A DNA stretch of 64,000 nt from an uncultured Prevotellaceae bacterium (GCA_900318345.1 ONKD01000032.1:1-64000), one strand, 5' to 3'. Shown: positions 25,877 to 35,261, numbered from the stretch's first letter. Numbers and translations are program-made. Notes: generated by a model from the letters alone, not told the origin.

Positions 25877-27291
25877 TTATTCAAATGAGTTTTGTTTCAA
25901 GAAGTTCACCTCTTCCTGGGTGAGGTAACGCCAGCGTCCGCGCGGCAGGTTCTTCTTGGTCAAGCCTGCAAAGTAAACGCGGTCGAGCTTCACCACGTGG
26001 TAGCCCAGCGATTCAAAAATGCGGCGAACGACGCGGTTGCGGCCCGAGTGGATCTCGATGCCGGCCTGCTTGCGGTCGGTGGGCGAGACGTAGCTCACGG
26101 CGTCGGCGTGGATGGGACCGTCGTCGAGTTCAACGCCGTCGGCGATGTGCTGCATGTCCTCCTCGCTGATGGGCTTGTCGGTCCACACCTGGTAGATTTT
26201 CGTCGTCCCACGGGATAGATGCGTTCTTCGCATGCGCCTTTCACGAGGTCCATGACGGTCTTGCGGCCGTTGGGATCGTCGCTAGTGGTCACGCAGTCTT
26301 TGGGCTTGTTGAGCAGGATGTAGCACTTCTTCTCGGTGGTCACTACCTCGCCGTTATATTCAACGATGTCCTTGGGGGTGATCTTCATACCGAGTTCGGT
26401 TGCTACGTTGCCGTTCACCTTAACGAGACCTTTCTGGATGTATTCATCAGCCACACGGCGTGAGCATATGCCGGCATTGGCCATGAATTTGTTCAAGCGG
26501 ATCTCCATGTTGGGGTCGATAGCCGGCTCCTCATAGATGACGCGTTGGGGCTTGGGCGTGAAGCGCATCTGGGGCTTGGGACCCTGGCGCTTGGGGCGCT
26601 GCTGGTTGTATCCGCCCTGGCGCTGGTTGTATCCGCCCTGCTGACGTTGGTTATAGCCACCCTGGCGCTGCTGGTTGTAACCACCCTGGCGCTGCTGGTT
26701 GTAACCACCCTGGCGCTGCTGGTTGTAACCGCCCTGACGCTGCTGATAACCGCCCTGGCGCTGCTGATAACCGCCCTGACGAGGCTGATATCCACCCTGG
26801 CGCTGCTGGTAACCGCCCTGACGGGGCTGGTAACCATGCTGACGGGGCTGGTAGCCGCCTTGTTGCTGCTGCTGTTCGGGGTTCATCGTGTTGCCCTCGG
26901 CATTGGCGTCATCGCCCATTGCTTGAGGCTGTGGATAGCGTTGCTGGTAACGGGGCTGATAACCACCCTGCTGGCGCTGCTGGTAGCCGCCTTGACGCTG
27001 TTGGTATCCACCTTGACGGGGCTGATAGCCCTGACGGTTGTAGCCGCCTTGACGCTGCTGGTATCCACCCTGACGGGGCTGATAGCCCTGACGGTTGTAG
27101 CCGCCCTGTTGACGCTGCTGGTAGTCATCGTGATGCTGGATGCCCTCGGGGGCAGTGTTCTCGTCGCCCTGATTTGGCTCATGGGCTTTGTACTCTACTT
27201 TCTCGTAGCGGCCATTCTCCATGTTCTCATCTAAATTGGCGCTAGTTTCACCGATTCTGGGTCTTTTCGGCTTTTTCAAATTTTCGTCCAT
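25877..27291 (-). pseudogene. rluB: 23S rRNA pseudouridine synthase (RluB-like), broken by internal deletion/frameshift
   Basis: The first frame (stop at 26095) encodes a ~190-residue N-terminal region rich in GGYQQRQ/GYQPRQ units, then an S4 RNA-binding domain (IRLNKFMANAGICSRRVADEYI) and the start of the synthase domain, reaching ERIYPVGR. In this family GRLDRNTTG with the catalytic Asp should follow. Instead the frame shifts at about 26201-26207 and continues in another frame from KIYQVWTDKPISEEDM to the C-terminus (25877-26233), with RKQAGIEIHSGRNRVVRRIFE intact. Roughly 30 codons, including the catalytic Asp, are missing. The gene is probably inactive unless the assembly is wrong. The repetitive N-terminus is common in Bacteroidetes RluB. 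Confidence 0.85.
26590..27125 (-). repeat. Coding tandem repeats (GGYQQRQ / GGYNQQRQ)
   Basis: About twenty imperfect units of 21-24 bases encode Gly-Gly-Tyr-(Gln/Asn)-Gln-Arg-Gln in the N-terminal extension of the rluB-like gene. Intrinsically disordered and basic, likely RNA-associating. Repeat number is expected to vary between strains. Confidence 0.85.
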
Positions 27292-27415
27292 CATATTGCA
27301 AAAAATGGTTAGAGATGATTTGTAAAAAATGAATGATAACTAAATATTAATATATTGGCCTCGCGGCCGGTTTTCTAAAAAAATCTCAACTTGTTTAGAT
27401 ATACTTCTTAGATTG

Positions 27416-27490
27416 TGGGCGGTGAGGGATTCGAACCCCCGACCCTCTGCTTGTAAGGCAGATGCTCTGAACCAACTGCGCTAACCGCCC
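27416..27490 (-). tRNA. tRNA-Val (anticodon TAC)
   Basis: The minus strand reads GGGCGGTTAGCGCAGTTGG..., with anticodon stem-loop CTGCCTTACAAGCAG (anticodon TAC), T-arm GGGTTCGAATCCC and acceptor end CCGCCCA. The cloverleaf is complete; CCA is not encoded. Confidence 0.95.
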
Positions 27491-27706
27491 ATGACTTTTC
27501 CTGAAAAGCACCGCAAAAGTACAGCAAAGTTTACTAATTCCCAAAAAATTAAGGATAATTATCATTAACGCCCGCCAAAGTAACTATTGAACGAGTCAAC
27601 TTCATGCCAAGTCGCCGTAGTGCTAAGTTGTTGTTTGATGCTCGCTGGCGCGAGTGGTTAATAGGGCCAATAGGGGCATTAGGGGCCATAGGGGTGAAAA
27701 GAAAAA

Positions 27707-27732
27707 CCTGGGGCACCGGCAAGTGCCCCAGG
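27707..27732 (-). terminator. Terminator of mdh
   Basis: CCTGGGGCAC pairs perfectly with GTGCCCCAGG around a 6-base loop. On the minus strand TTTTTCTTTTC follows. It lies 36 bases after the mdh stop codon. Confidence 0.9.
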
Positions 27733-27767
27733 CTTTAAGGTGTCTATAAACACAAACTGCTGTGTGC

Positions 27768-28757
27768 TTACAGGTTGGGATTGATCTTGTTCCACTCGCT
27801 GATGGGGGGAACGATACCCAGGGTTACCAGCTCGTCGCGCATCTTGCACAGGTGCTCATAGCTGGCGTCGAGACGTGCGTTCTCGCTGGGAATGCCCTGC
27901 GGCACCTTGTAGGACGCGCCATTCTCGTCGAGCGTGGTGTCCATTGCCATCATGATGTGGTTGTACTTGTCGTTGCTCACGTAGGTACCTACGGGGTAGT
28001 TGAACTTCTCACCGCCCATGGCAGCACGAATCATCTCTACCGACAGGTAAGCGGGGCTCTGGAACGAGCTGCGGCCGCGCAGCTTGATGATCTGGGCACC
28101 ACCCAGGGTGACGTCACGCTTCATGTGCTCCCACTCCTCACGGGGGAATTCCTCGGTACCCATGATGTCGATCAACTTGCGTCCTGCAATCTCGACATGG
28201 CTGCCAAACACTGCCATCTGCTCGCCGTGGCCGCCGTAGGTGGCACAGCCGGTGATCTGGCTACGCATCACGTTGAACTTCTTGGCCAGAGCGTTCTGCA
28301 GGCGCGTGGTGTCAAGGGCTGCAAGGGTGGTCACCTGGCTGGGCTTCAAGCCGCTGTACAACAGGGTTACCAGACCCGTCAGGTCGGCGGGGTTGAAGAT
28401 GATAACCACGTGCTTCACGTCAGGGCAGTACCTCTTGATGTCCATGCCAAGTTCCTCGGCAATCTTGCAGTTGCCAGCCAGCAGGTCCTCGCGGGTCATG
28501 CCATCCTTGCGGGGAGCACCACCGCTCGAAATGATGTATTTAGCGTCGGTAAAGGCTTCCTTGACATCGGTGGTAGCGACGATATTCACGTCGCCGAAAC
28601 CGCTCTGACGCATTTCCTCGGCCACACCCTCGGGCGAGAACACGTCATAGAGGCAAATGTTTGTTGTCAAGCCCATCATCAGGGCCGTCTGTACCATGTT
28701 TGAGCCAATCATGCCAGCAGCGCCGACGATGACCAATTTGTCATTTGTTAATGCCAT
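27768..28757 (-). CDS. mdh: Malate dehydrogenase
   Basis: Interconverts malate and oxaloacetate with NAD(H), part of the reductive branch to succinate and propionate in Bacteroidales. The 329-residue protein opens with LVIVGAAGMIGSNM, the Rossmann dinucleotide motif. SSGGAPRKDGMTREDLL is the region with substrate-binding Arg residues, VVIIFNPADLTG follows, and CATYGGHGEQM holds the catalytic His. The asparagine/proline-rich loop and overall length agree with the Bacteroidetes malate dehydrogenase branch. It is divergent from recR, with ~130 bases between the two starts. Confidence 0.93.
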   Translation of the reverse strand: MALTNDKLVIVGAAGMIGSNMVQTALMMGLTTNICLYDVFSPEGVAEEMRQSGFGDVNIVATTDVKEAFTDAKYIISSGGAPRKDGMTREDLLAGNCKIAEELGMDIKRYCPDVKHVVIIFNPADLTGLVTLLYSGLKPSQVTTLAALDTTRLQNALAKKFNVMRSQITGCATYGGHGEQMAVFGSHVEIAGRKLIDIMGTEEFPREEWEHMKRDVTLGGAQIIKLRGRSSFQSPAYLSVEMIRAAMGGEKFNYPVGTYVSNDKYNHIMMAMDTTLDENGASYKVPQGIPSENARLDASYEHLCKMRDELVTLGIVPPISEWNKINPNL

Positions 28758-28859
28758 AATGTTATGTTATTTAATCTTTTAATGTTGATTCTTCGAAATT
28801 TTACCAGCGCAAAGGTGATTAAATATTGTGAAATCAGCATTAATTCGTGACAAAATGAC

Positions 28860-28867
28860 TAATTTTG
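28860..28867 (+). promoter_or_regulatory. -7 element for recR
   Basis: TAATTTTG lies 24 bases before the chosen recR start (28891). A -33 element is not clear. Confidence 0.4.
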
Positions 28868-28890
28868 CCCTCACAATCACGATAGATAGC

Positions 28891-29520
28891 ATGGAACAGG
28901 AATTTGCCTCAAGGTTACTGGAATCGGCGGTCAGCGAGTTTGCCAAGCTGCCCGGCATCGGGCGCAAAACGGCGCTCAGGCTCGTGTTGTATCTGCTCAA
29001 GCGCGATGAGCAGGAGGCCGTCAACTTTGGTGAGGCCATCATCAAGCTGCGGCGAGAGATACGCTACTGCACGGTGTGCCACAACATCAGCGAGACCGAG
29101 GTGTGTCCCATCTGCAGCAATCCGTCGCGCGATGCCAGCACCATCTGCGTGGTTGAGAACGTCAAGGACGTGATGAGCATCGAGAACACTCACCAGCACC
29201 ATGGCCTGTACCATGTGTTGGGCGGGCTCATCTCGCCCATGGACGGCATCGGACCTGCCGACATCGAGGTGGACAGCCTGGAGGAGCGTGTCAAGGCTGG
29301 TGGCATCAAGGAGGTGATCCTGGCCCTGAGCGCGACGATGGAGGGCGACACCACTAACTTCTACATCTTCCGCCGCTTGGCACCGTACCCCGATGTGAAA
29401 ATTACTATCCTGGCACGTGGCGTGAGCGTTGGCAACGAGATCGAGTACACCGACGAGTTGACCTTGGGCCGCTCGATCATGAACCGCACCCTCTTTAGCG
29501 ACACCTTCCACAAGGAGTAA
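28891..29520 (+). CDS. recR: Recombination protein RecR
   Basis: Ring-forming DNA-binding protein of the RecFOR pathway. The start is chosen at [14 protein letters not shown], giving 209 residues, because the promoter-like TAATTTTG lies inside the longer open frame from 28828. The N-terminal helix-hairpin-helix is [20 protein letters not shown], the four-Cys zinc finger is CTVC...CPIC ([19 protein letters not shown]), and the Toprim domain runs from [14 protein letters not shown] to [13 protein letters not shown]. All expected parts are present. Confidence 0.95.
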   Translation: MEQEFASRLLESAVSEFAKLPGIGRKTALRLVLYLLKRDEQEAVNFGEAIIKLRREIRYCTVCHNISETEVCPICSNPSRDASTICVVENVKDVMSIENTHQHHGLYHVLGGLISPMDGIGPADIEVDSLEERVKAGGIKEVILALSATMEGDTTNFYIFRRLAPYPDVKITILARGVSVGNEIEYTDELTLGRSIMNRTLFSDTFHKE

Positions 29521-29600
29521 ACAAACAACGAATTACACGAATTTCTCTAATCATATTTCTGTTAATCAATCCGTTAAATTAGCGAAATTTGTAGTTGACA

Positions 29601-29741
29601 ATGATGGCTGATAACGATTTTGCATACCGCCAGGAGGACGCCGAGAAGCGCCGTCGCCGCCGTGAACAGGAACGGCAGCGTCGCTTGCGCCATGCCCGCG
29701 AGGAATACATCAAGAAGAAAAAGCAGGAAGAATCACATTAA
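29601..29741 (+). CDS. Small basic, highly charged protein (46 aa)
   Basis: A 47-codon frame begins ATGATGGCTGATAAC and ends TAA at 29739-29741. The peptide, MMADNDFAYRQEDAEKRRRR followed by alternating R/E/Q and ending KKKKQEESH, would form one charged helix. Codon use resembles the neighbours. It lies 80 bases after recR. Small charged-helix proteins like this are easily missed by gene callers. The function is unknown. Confidence 0.5.
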   Translation: MMADNDFAYRQEDAEKRRRRREQERQRRLRHAREEYIKKKKQEESH

Positions 29742-29769
29742 GCTATTGTTTTAGAGAAAACACAGTGGC

Positions 29770-30004
29770 TGTGTCATAATTCAACGTCGCAATATTTAAC
29801 CGTGCTACGCACGGGAAATTCATACAAATTAATTGAAAAATTGATATAAAAATTTAATTTGCTTAATTTAAATACAAAATTTGTTTTAATTTCCCGAAAC
29901 TTGGCGTCACCTCAACCATTGAAGTAAACTTCATGGCCTTCGGTTTGCACAAGTTTTCCCGCTCGTTAGAGCGGTTATTATTTCGGGCGAACATTTATGA
30001 CACA
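29770..30004. mobile_element. MITE-like element with terminal inverted repeats, locus C
   Basis: A 235-bp element whose ends are TGTGTCATAA (29770-29779) and TTATGACACA (29995-30004), in inverted orientation. Inside each end sits a hairpin: CCGTGC-TAC-GCACGG (29800-29814) on the left and CCGCTC-GTTA-GAGCGG (29959-29974) on the right, each flanked by AACC...GGGAAA when read inward. The AT-rich middle is followed by TTTCCCGAAACTTGGCG and a stretch also found, inverted, at 46686-46760. No coding capacity. Confidence 0.7.
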
Positions 30005-30026
30005 CCCTCCAGTTTTTAGTTGTTAA

Positions 30027-30968
30027 TCAGTTGTTTTTGTTGTCTGGTAATTGGTCGGCGAGGGCGAGGACCTGGGCGGTGAAGTCGGTGGGGGAGAGGG
30101 TGCTGGAGAGCCAGTGGATGGGGGTGCCTCGCTTTTCCATGCCGCGGTACCAGGTCATCTGCCGCTTGGCAAACTGATGGATGGCAATCTCCAGCTGGCG
30201 GAACATCTCTTCTTCACTCAGCTGGCCGATGACGTATTGGGTGACAAACTTGTATTCCAAGCCGTAGTAGATGAGGTCCTCGGGGTCAATGCCCTCGTCG
30301 TCGATAAGGCGGCGCACCTCGTCCACCATGCCCTCGTCCAAGCGGGCCCGCAGGCGGCGGCTGATGCGTTCGCGACGTGTGTCGCGGTCCACTTCAACGC
30401 CGATGACCAACGCATTTTCCATGGGGTGGGGCTCGGTTAGGGCTTTGAGTTCGGGATGCAATTCATAGTAGCGGCAGATTTCGATGGCGCGTGTGGCGCG
30501 TGCCACGGTGTCGATGTCGCTGTTGTTGCGCAGGGTCTTCATCGTCTTCAACAGGGCGGTCAGTTCCTCCAGCGACTTGCCTGCCAGTTCGGCGCGAAGC
30601 TCCTCGTTGCGGGGCACGGGTGGCAACTTGATGCCCTTGACGACGGTCTCGACATACATCCCCGTGCCACCACACATGATGACGGGCTTGCCACGACGGC
30701 TGATGTCGTCATATACCCGCTCAAAGTCCTCTAGAAACTCATACAGGCTGTAGCGGTAGCCGGCAGGACGGATATCGATAAGGTGGTAGGGCACACAGTC
30801 ATACTCGGCTAGGTCCTTGCCCGTGCCGATGTCCATGCCGCGATAGATTTGGCGCGAGTCGGCGCTGATGATCTCACCTCCAATCGCCTTGGCCAGATGC
30901 ACCGCCCGAGCCGTCTTGCCCGTCGCCGTCGGTCCCGTCACCACAAAAAACACATCCCTATAATCCAT
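30027..30968 (-). CDS. miaA: tRNA dimethylallyltransferase
   Basis: Adds an isopentenyl group to A37 of tRNAs that read UNN codons. The 313-residue protein has Walker A GPTATGKT (about residues 12-19), then ISADSRQIYRGMDIGTGK, the DMAPP/tRNA motif PYHLIDI, VIMCGGTGMYVETVVKG, and the C-terminal YYGLEYKFV and FAKRQMTWYRG motifs. All are normal. Single gene on the minus strand between the MITE-like element and a GxxExxY gene. Confidence 0.96.
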   Translation of the reverse strand: MDYRDVFFVVTGPTATGKTARAVHLAKAIGGEIISADSRQIYRGMDIGTGKDLAEYDCVPYHLIDIRPAGYRYSLYEFLEDFERVYDDISRRGKPVIMCGGTGMYVETVVKGIKLPPVPRNEELRAELAGKSLEELTALLKTMKTLRNNSDIDTVARATRAIEICRYYELHPELKALTEPHPMENALVIGVEVDRDTRRERISRRLRARLDEGMVDEVRRLIDDEGIDPEDLIYYGLEYKFVTQYVIGQLSEEEMFRQLEIAIHQFAKRQMTWYRGMEKRGTPIHWLSSTLSPTDFTAQVLALADQLPDNKNN

Positions 30969-31048
30969 TAGTCATTCCTTCAATTTGTATTCCACGAATT
31001 ATTTTCAATGCGAATTCCACAAATTAAACTAATTCAACGAATTCATTT

Positions 31049-31438
31049 TTATTTTTCTAGCAGGTTATTGCTGTTGCAAACACGAGCAGTTTCTAAACTT
31101 GTGGAACCAAAATTCGCTAGAATTCCGAGTCGGTATCCAGTCGCTTTCAGGTAATTTTTTACTTGACTTTTATGAATATCAGCAATTTGAGAAACTGCCT
31201 TGAGTTCAATAATGATTTTATCATAACATACAAAATCAGCAATATATTCCTTTGTGAGAGTGACCCCCTTGTAATTGATTTGTAGAGGCACCTCACGTTT
31301 GAAGGGAATACCGGCCTTCTTAAATTCAATTGCCAACGCTTCTTGATAAACAGCCTCAAGAAAACCACAACCCAATTCTCGGTGGACATCCATTAAACAG
31401 CCTGTGATGTCATATGACTCTTTTGGATAAATCAGCAT
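31049..31438 (-). CDS. GxxExxY protein (PD-(D/E)XK-like)
   Basis: The 129-residue protein has the signature GCGFLEAVYQEAL (GxxExxY) and a downstream IADFVCYDKIIIELKAV with the D...ExK arrangement of the PD-(D/E)XK nuclease fold. Such genes are abundant as single copies in Bacteroidetes and environmental genomes; their role is not established. The composition is more AT-rich than its neighbours, and the flanks contain several ATTCGTG/AATTC words, suggesting that it is a separately acquired piece of DNA. Confidence 0.85.
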   Translation of the reverse strand: MLIYPKESYDITGCLMDVHRELGCGFLEAVYQEALAIEFKKAGIPFKREVPLQINYKGVTLTKEYIADFVCYDKIIIELKAVSQIADIHKSQVKNYLKATGYRLGILANFGSTSLETARVCNSNNLLEK

Positions 31439-31486
31439 GAAGAATTAGTATAATTCGTGAAATTCGCATTAGCCCCGCAGGGAAAA

Positions 31487-33655
31487 TTATTTGAGGTACT
31501 GGTCGTAGAACTCGAGGGCGCGCTTGTAGACCACGTAGCGGGCCGAGCAGTCGCGGATGCTGTGGTTCATGTTGGGGAATACCATCATGTCACAGGTGCG
31601 GTTCATGTCAACCAGCTTCGATACATACTGCATCGAGTTGACGATGTGCACGTTGTCGTCAGCGCTACCGAACATGATGAGCACGCGGCCGTTGAGGTTC
31701 TCGGCGCGGTTGAGCGGGAAGTTGCTATAGCCCTCGGGATTCTCTTGGGGCGTGCGCATGTAGCGTTCGGTGTAGATGCTGTCATAGAAACGCCAAGTGG
31801 TCACCGGGGCGATGCTCACGCCACAGGCATAGTTGCTGCCCGGCTCGCTCATCGCCATGAGCGTTTGGAAACCGCCGTAGCTCCATCCCATGATGCCGAT
31901 GTGGTCAGCATCCACCCAGGGCTGGCTGGCCATATAATTGGCAGCGGCCACAGCGTCCTCGGTCTCATATTTGCCCAGGTTCAGGTAAGTGATGGACTCA
32001 AACTCCTTGCCACGGAAGCCCGTACCACGGCTGTCCACCTCGCACACGATGTAGCCCTGGGTGGCAAAATACTGTTCCCAACCCATGCGCCAGCGGTTGA
32101 CCACCTCCTGTGAGCCAGGGCCGTTATAATGCTCCATGATGACGGGATACTTCTTTGACGGATCAAAGTCCACAGGCTTAATCATGTAGCCATTAAGGGT
32201 ATAGCCGTCGTGCTCCATGGTGAAGAATTCCTTCTTGGGCACGTCCACAGCAGTGTAACGGCGCGCATACTCCTCGTTGAGCTGCAGGTCGCGCACACGC
32301 TTGCCCTTGCGGTCATATATACGGTACTGATGGGGGGTCTGGGCATCGCTATAGCAGCCCACATAGTAACTGAAGTCACCGTTAAAGGTAGCCGATGCCG
32401 TGCCCTTGCCGTCAACAGTCGACGGAGCGAGGCGCGTCACCTTGCCCTTGTCATCGACATACTCTACAACACGATTCAATGGGCCGCAAGAAGCCTGATA
32501 GTAAAAACGCTTGGTTGCCTTGTCGTAGCCGTAGAACTGCGAGATGATGCGGTTATTGTCCTTGGTTAGCTGGCGCATGAGGTTGCCGTCCAAATCATAT
32601 TGGTAGAGCTGCATGTAGCCCGAACGCTCACTGGGGATGACAAAGAAATTGTCCTCATACTGCACCTGCTGGCTGGTCTCGGCATCGACCCAGGTGTCAG
32701 ATGTCTCGTGATAAACCTGCTTGGCTTCGCCCGTGCGGGGATTGACAGCATAGATGCGCAGGTCGTTCTGGTGACGGTTCAGGCGCTGTACCATCAGGCG
32801 CTGAGGATCGGGGCTGAAAGTGATGTGGCACACGTAATCCTCCTCATCAAGGGGCACATTTAACTGCTTGAAAGTGCCATCGATAACATCATAGCAGTGA
32901 ACGGTCACCACCGAGTTTTTCTCGCCTGCCACGGGGTACTTGAAATCGTAACGGCCAGGGTAGAGCGCATACTCGTCCTTGGGGTTGCACGTGCCTTGAT
33001 AGATGACCATCGAGGCCATCTTCACCTGGCTCTCATCCCAACGCAGGAACGCCAGCGAGCGGCTGTCGCTTGACCAGTTCAGGGTATTGAGCATTCCCAA
33101 TTCCTCCTGGTACACCCAGTCGGGCACGCCATAGATGATGTTGTTTTTCTTGCCGTCATGGGTGACCTGCACTGTCGTGCCGTCCTCCAGATTGCGCACA
33201 AACACATTGTTGTCCTTGACATAGGCCACGCGCTTGCCGTCGGGCGAGAGAGTGGCGATTTCTTCTCCACCACCGTCACTCAGTGACTTGAGGGTCTTGT
33301 TCTTCAAGTCATAAACGTAGTAGTCGGCACTGAAGCTGTAACGGTAAATCTCCTGAGAATTGTTCCACAGCAGCACATAGGCGCCATCGGCAGTCACCTC
33401 AAAGTCGTCCCAGCCTGTCACCAACTCGTTGCGGGTATCGACCAACACGCTCTCGTCACCCTTGGCATAGCTGATGCGGTTAATGGCATTGCCGTCGTCA
33501 CTCAAGCGGTAAAAATAGCGGCCGTCGCTTTTGCTGGGCTGCATCGCGCCGATACCGCGTGGCGAACTGCCGCGCAACACACATTCTTCAAGCGTTAAGG
33601 CGCTGGAACTCAATGCCAGCACCATTATGGTGAGGGTCAATATTATCTTTTTCAT
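31487..33655 (-). CDS. Dipeptidyl peptidase IV (S9B family), exported
   Basis: Cleaves N-terminal X-Pro or X-Ala dipeptides from peptides in the periplasm or at the surface. The 722-residue protein has a signal peptide ending near LSSSALT, an N-terminal beta-propeller with DWVYQEEL (the paired Glu residues that bind the substrate amino group), and a C-terminal alpha/beta-hydrolase with GWSYGG (catalytic Ser near residue 590), SADDNVH (Asp near 667) and MNHSI (His near 700). Everything needed is present. It overlaps the 3' end of bcp by 4 bases (ATGA), so the two are translationally coupled. Confidence 0.94.
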   Translation of the reverse strand: MKKIILTLTIMVLALSSSALTLEECVLRGSSPRGIGAMQPSKSDGRYFYRLSDDGNAINRISYAKGDESVLVDTRNELVTGWDDFEVTADGAYVLLWNNSQEIYRYSFSADYYVYDLKNKTLKSLSDGGGEEIATLSPDGKRVAYVKDNNVFVRNLEDGTTVQVTHDGKKNNIIYGVPDWVYQEELGMLNTLNWSSDSRSLAFLRWDESQVKMASMVIYQGTCNPKDEYALYPGRYDFKYPVAGEKNSVVTVHCYDVIDGTFKQLNVPLDEEDYVCHITFSPDPQRLMVQRLNRHQNDLRIYAVNPRTGEAKQVYHETSDTWVDAETSQQVQYEDNFFVIPSERSGYMQLYQYDLDGNLMRQLTKDNNRIISQFYGYDKATKRFYYQASCGPLNRVVEYVDDKGKVTRLAPSTVDGKGTASATFNGDFSYYVGCYSDAQTPHQYRIYDRKGKRVRDLQLNEEYARRYTAVDVPKKEFFTMEHDGYTLNGYMIKPVDFDPSKKYPVIMEHYNGPGSQEVVNRWRMGWEQYFATQGYIVCEVDSRGTGFRGKEFESITYLNLGKYETEDAVAAANYMASQPWVDADHIGIMGWSYGGFQTLMAMSEPGSNYACGVSIAPVTTWRFYDSIYTERYMRTPQENPEGYSNFPLNRAENLNGRVLIMFGSADDNVHIVNSMQYVSKLVDMNRTCDMMVFPNMNHSIRDCSARYVVYKRALEFYDQYLK

Positions 33656-34104
33656 AAGCCGAGTTCCAAAATTTGGTTAGCGCTATCCTTAGTGTTCACT
33701 TTCTCGATGATATGCTTCACAACTCCCTGTTCATCGATGATGAAGGTCGTGCGCACGGTGCCCATGTAGGTGCGGCCTGCCATCTTCTTCTCGCGCCACA
33801 CCCCGAAGGCCTGGTTCAGCGTGGTATCGGTGTCAGCAATGAGCGGGAACGGCAGACTGTACTTGTCGGCAAACTTCTGGTGGCTTGCCGCGCTGTCCTT
33901 GCTCACACCCAGCAGCGCAAAGCCCGCGCGCTTGAGCGCTCCATAGCCCTCGGCCAGGCTGCATGCCTCGGCAGTGCATCCGGGCGTGTTGTCCTTAGGG
34001 TAGAAATAGATGATGAGTTTCTTGCCGGCAAAATCGCTGGCTTTCACTTCGTTGCCATTGGCATCCGTGCCCAGGAATTCGGGAATCTTATCTCCAATCT
34101 TCAT
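33652..34104 (-). CDS. bcp: Thiol peroxidase / peroxiredoxin (Bcp, PrxQ type)
   Basis: Thioredoxin-dependent reduction of peroxides. The 150-residue protein has IIYFYPKDNTPGCTAEACSL, with the peroxidatic Cys in PGCT and a resolving Cys five residues later, as in PrxQ. GVSKDSAASHQKFADKY and RTTFIIDEQGVVKHI follow the family pattern. It is the first gene of a two-gene transcript with DPP IV (ATGA overlap). Confidence 0.95.
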   Translation of the reverse strand: MKIGDKIPEFLGTDANGNEVKASDFAGKKLIIYFYPKDNTPGCTAEACSLAEGYGALKRAGFALLGVSKDSAASHQKFADKYSLPFPLIADTDTTLNQAFGVWREKKMAGRTYMGTVRTTFIIDEQGVVKHIIEKVNTKDSANQILELGL

Positions 34105-34348
34105 AGTGTCATTCAGTTTTAAAGGTTGATTAATCTTACAAAGTTACAACTTTTTCCCGAACCCTTCATCTTTCAGCTTTATTTTTCCTCCACAATCCCC
34201 TTCAACCAGATCCTCATCATCCAATTGAACCGCGTTTAGCTCCAGGAACTAGACAGCAAATTGCAGTGAGGCTGGTTGTGCAGAATGGTTGCTCACACCA
34301 TAAATACCGTTAATTTTTATGAAATTAATCGGTTATTCGCTCTTGACA

Positions 34349-34380
34349 TTTGCACACATTATAAAAAAGAAGTAATTTTG
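34349..34380 (+). promoter_or_regulatory. Promoter of bamD-rpoZ
   Basis: TTTG (34349-34352) and TAATTTTG (34373-34380) lie 20 bases apart, a near-perfect Bacteroidetes promoter. The chosen bamD start codon is 28 bases downstream, inside a longer open frame; this decides against the upstream start at 34276. Confidence 0.75.
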
Positions 34381-34407
34381 CGGGCTAATTGCGCAAAATA
34401 CAGTTCA

Positions 34408-35214
34408 ATGATTAAGAGATTGTCGATAATTGTGGCAGCGGCTTGTTTGCTGATGGGCTGTGGCGAGTACAACAAGGTGATGAAGAGCAGTGACCTTGAG
34501 TACAAATATGCTTATGCCAAAAAAGCCTTTGAAAACAAGCGCTATGCCCAAACCTATACCATCTTGACCGAATTGGTGCCCATTTTCCGCGGCACCCCTA
34601 AGGCCGAGGAGTCACTCTATTTGTTGGCGTTGAGCTACTATGAGAACCAGGACTATTTGAACTCAGGCTCTTATTTTAAGCAATACTATCAGCGTTATCC
34701 GCGTGGTGAATATGCCGAGTTAGCCCGATTCTATTCAGGTTACGGTTACTATCTTGATTCTCCTGACCCTCAGCTCGACCAAACCGAGACCATCAAGGCC
34801 ATGGAGGAATTGCAGGCTTTCCTGGATTACTTCCCCAAGAGTGACAAAGTCTCGATTGCCCAGGCGGCCGTCTTTGAACTGCAAGACAAACTGGTGCTCA
34901 AGGAGCTCCAAAACGCGACCCTGTATTACAATCTGGGTAACTACATGGGTAACAACTATGAGAGCGCGGTGATTACCGCTCAAAATGCCATCAAGAGTTA
35001 TCCCTATAGCAAGTACAAAGAGGACTTGGAGATGTTAGTGCTCCGTGCCCGCTTCAAGGAGGCAAGCGAGAGTGTTCTAGAGAAGAAGTTGGAGCGCTTC
35101 CGCACGGTGATCGATGAGTACTACTCGTTTGTCAACGATTATCCTGAGAGCAAAATGCGCAAGGAGGCCGACAATATTTTCAAGATTGCCAACAAGTACG
35201 TCAATGGCAATTAA
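34408..35214 (+). CDS. bamD: Outer-membrane assembly lipoprotein BamD
   Basis: Part of the Bam machinery that inserts beta-barrel proteins. The start is set at MIKRLSIIVAAACLLMGC (268 residues) because of the promoter and the lipobox LMGC. TPR-like helices follow: YKYAYAKKAFENKRYAQTY, AEESLYLLALSYYENQDY, and SGSYFKQYYQRYPRG. Bacteroidetes BamD has this length. It is followed 47 bases later by the omega-subunit gene, a conserved pair in the phylum. Confidence 0.93.
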   Translation: MIKRLSIIVAAACLLMGCGEYNKVMKSSDLEYKYAYAKKAFENKRYAQTYTILTELVPIFRGTPKAEESLYLLALSYYENQDYLNSGSYFKQYYQRYPRGEYAELARFYSGYGYYLDSPDPQLDQTETIKAMEELQAFLDYFPKSDKVSIAQAAVFELQDKLVLKELQNATLYYNLGNYMGNNYESAVITAQNAIKSYPYSKYKEDLEMLVLRARFKEASESVLEKKLERFRTVIDEYYSFVNDYPESKMRKEADNIFKIANKYVNGN

Positions 35215-35261
35215 GCATCAATAAAAAGCATCATCAACAATCACATAAATATTATATAGAT

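Noticed and set aside
26590-27125. Regular ~21-24-bp repeats that resemble a CRISPR array
   Set aside because: The repeats are contiguous, vary in phase with codons and encode GGYQQRQ-type units of the rluB-like N-terminus; there are no unique spacers and no cas genes.
31457-32113. 218-codon frame antisense to the DPP IV gene
   Set aside because: The DPP IV catalytic triad is encoded on the other strand; the shadow has no family pattern.
34276-34407. Upstream extension of bamD (44 codons)
   Set aside because: It contains the promoter (34349-34380) and would bury the lipoprotein signal peptide inside the protein.
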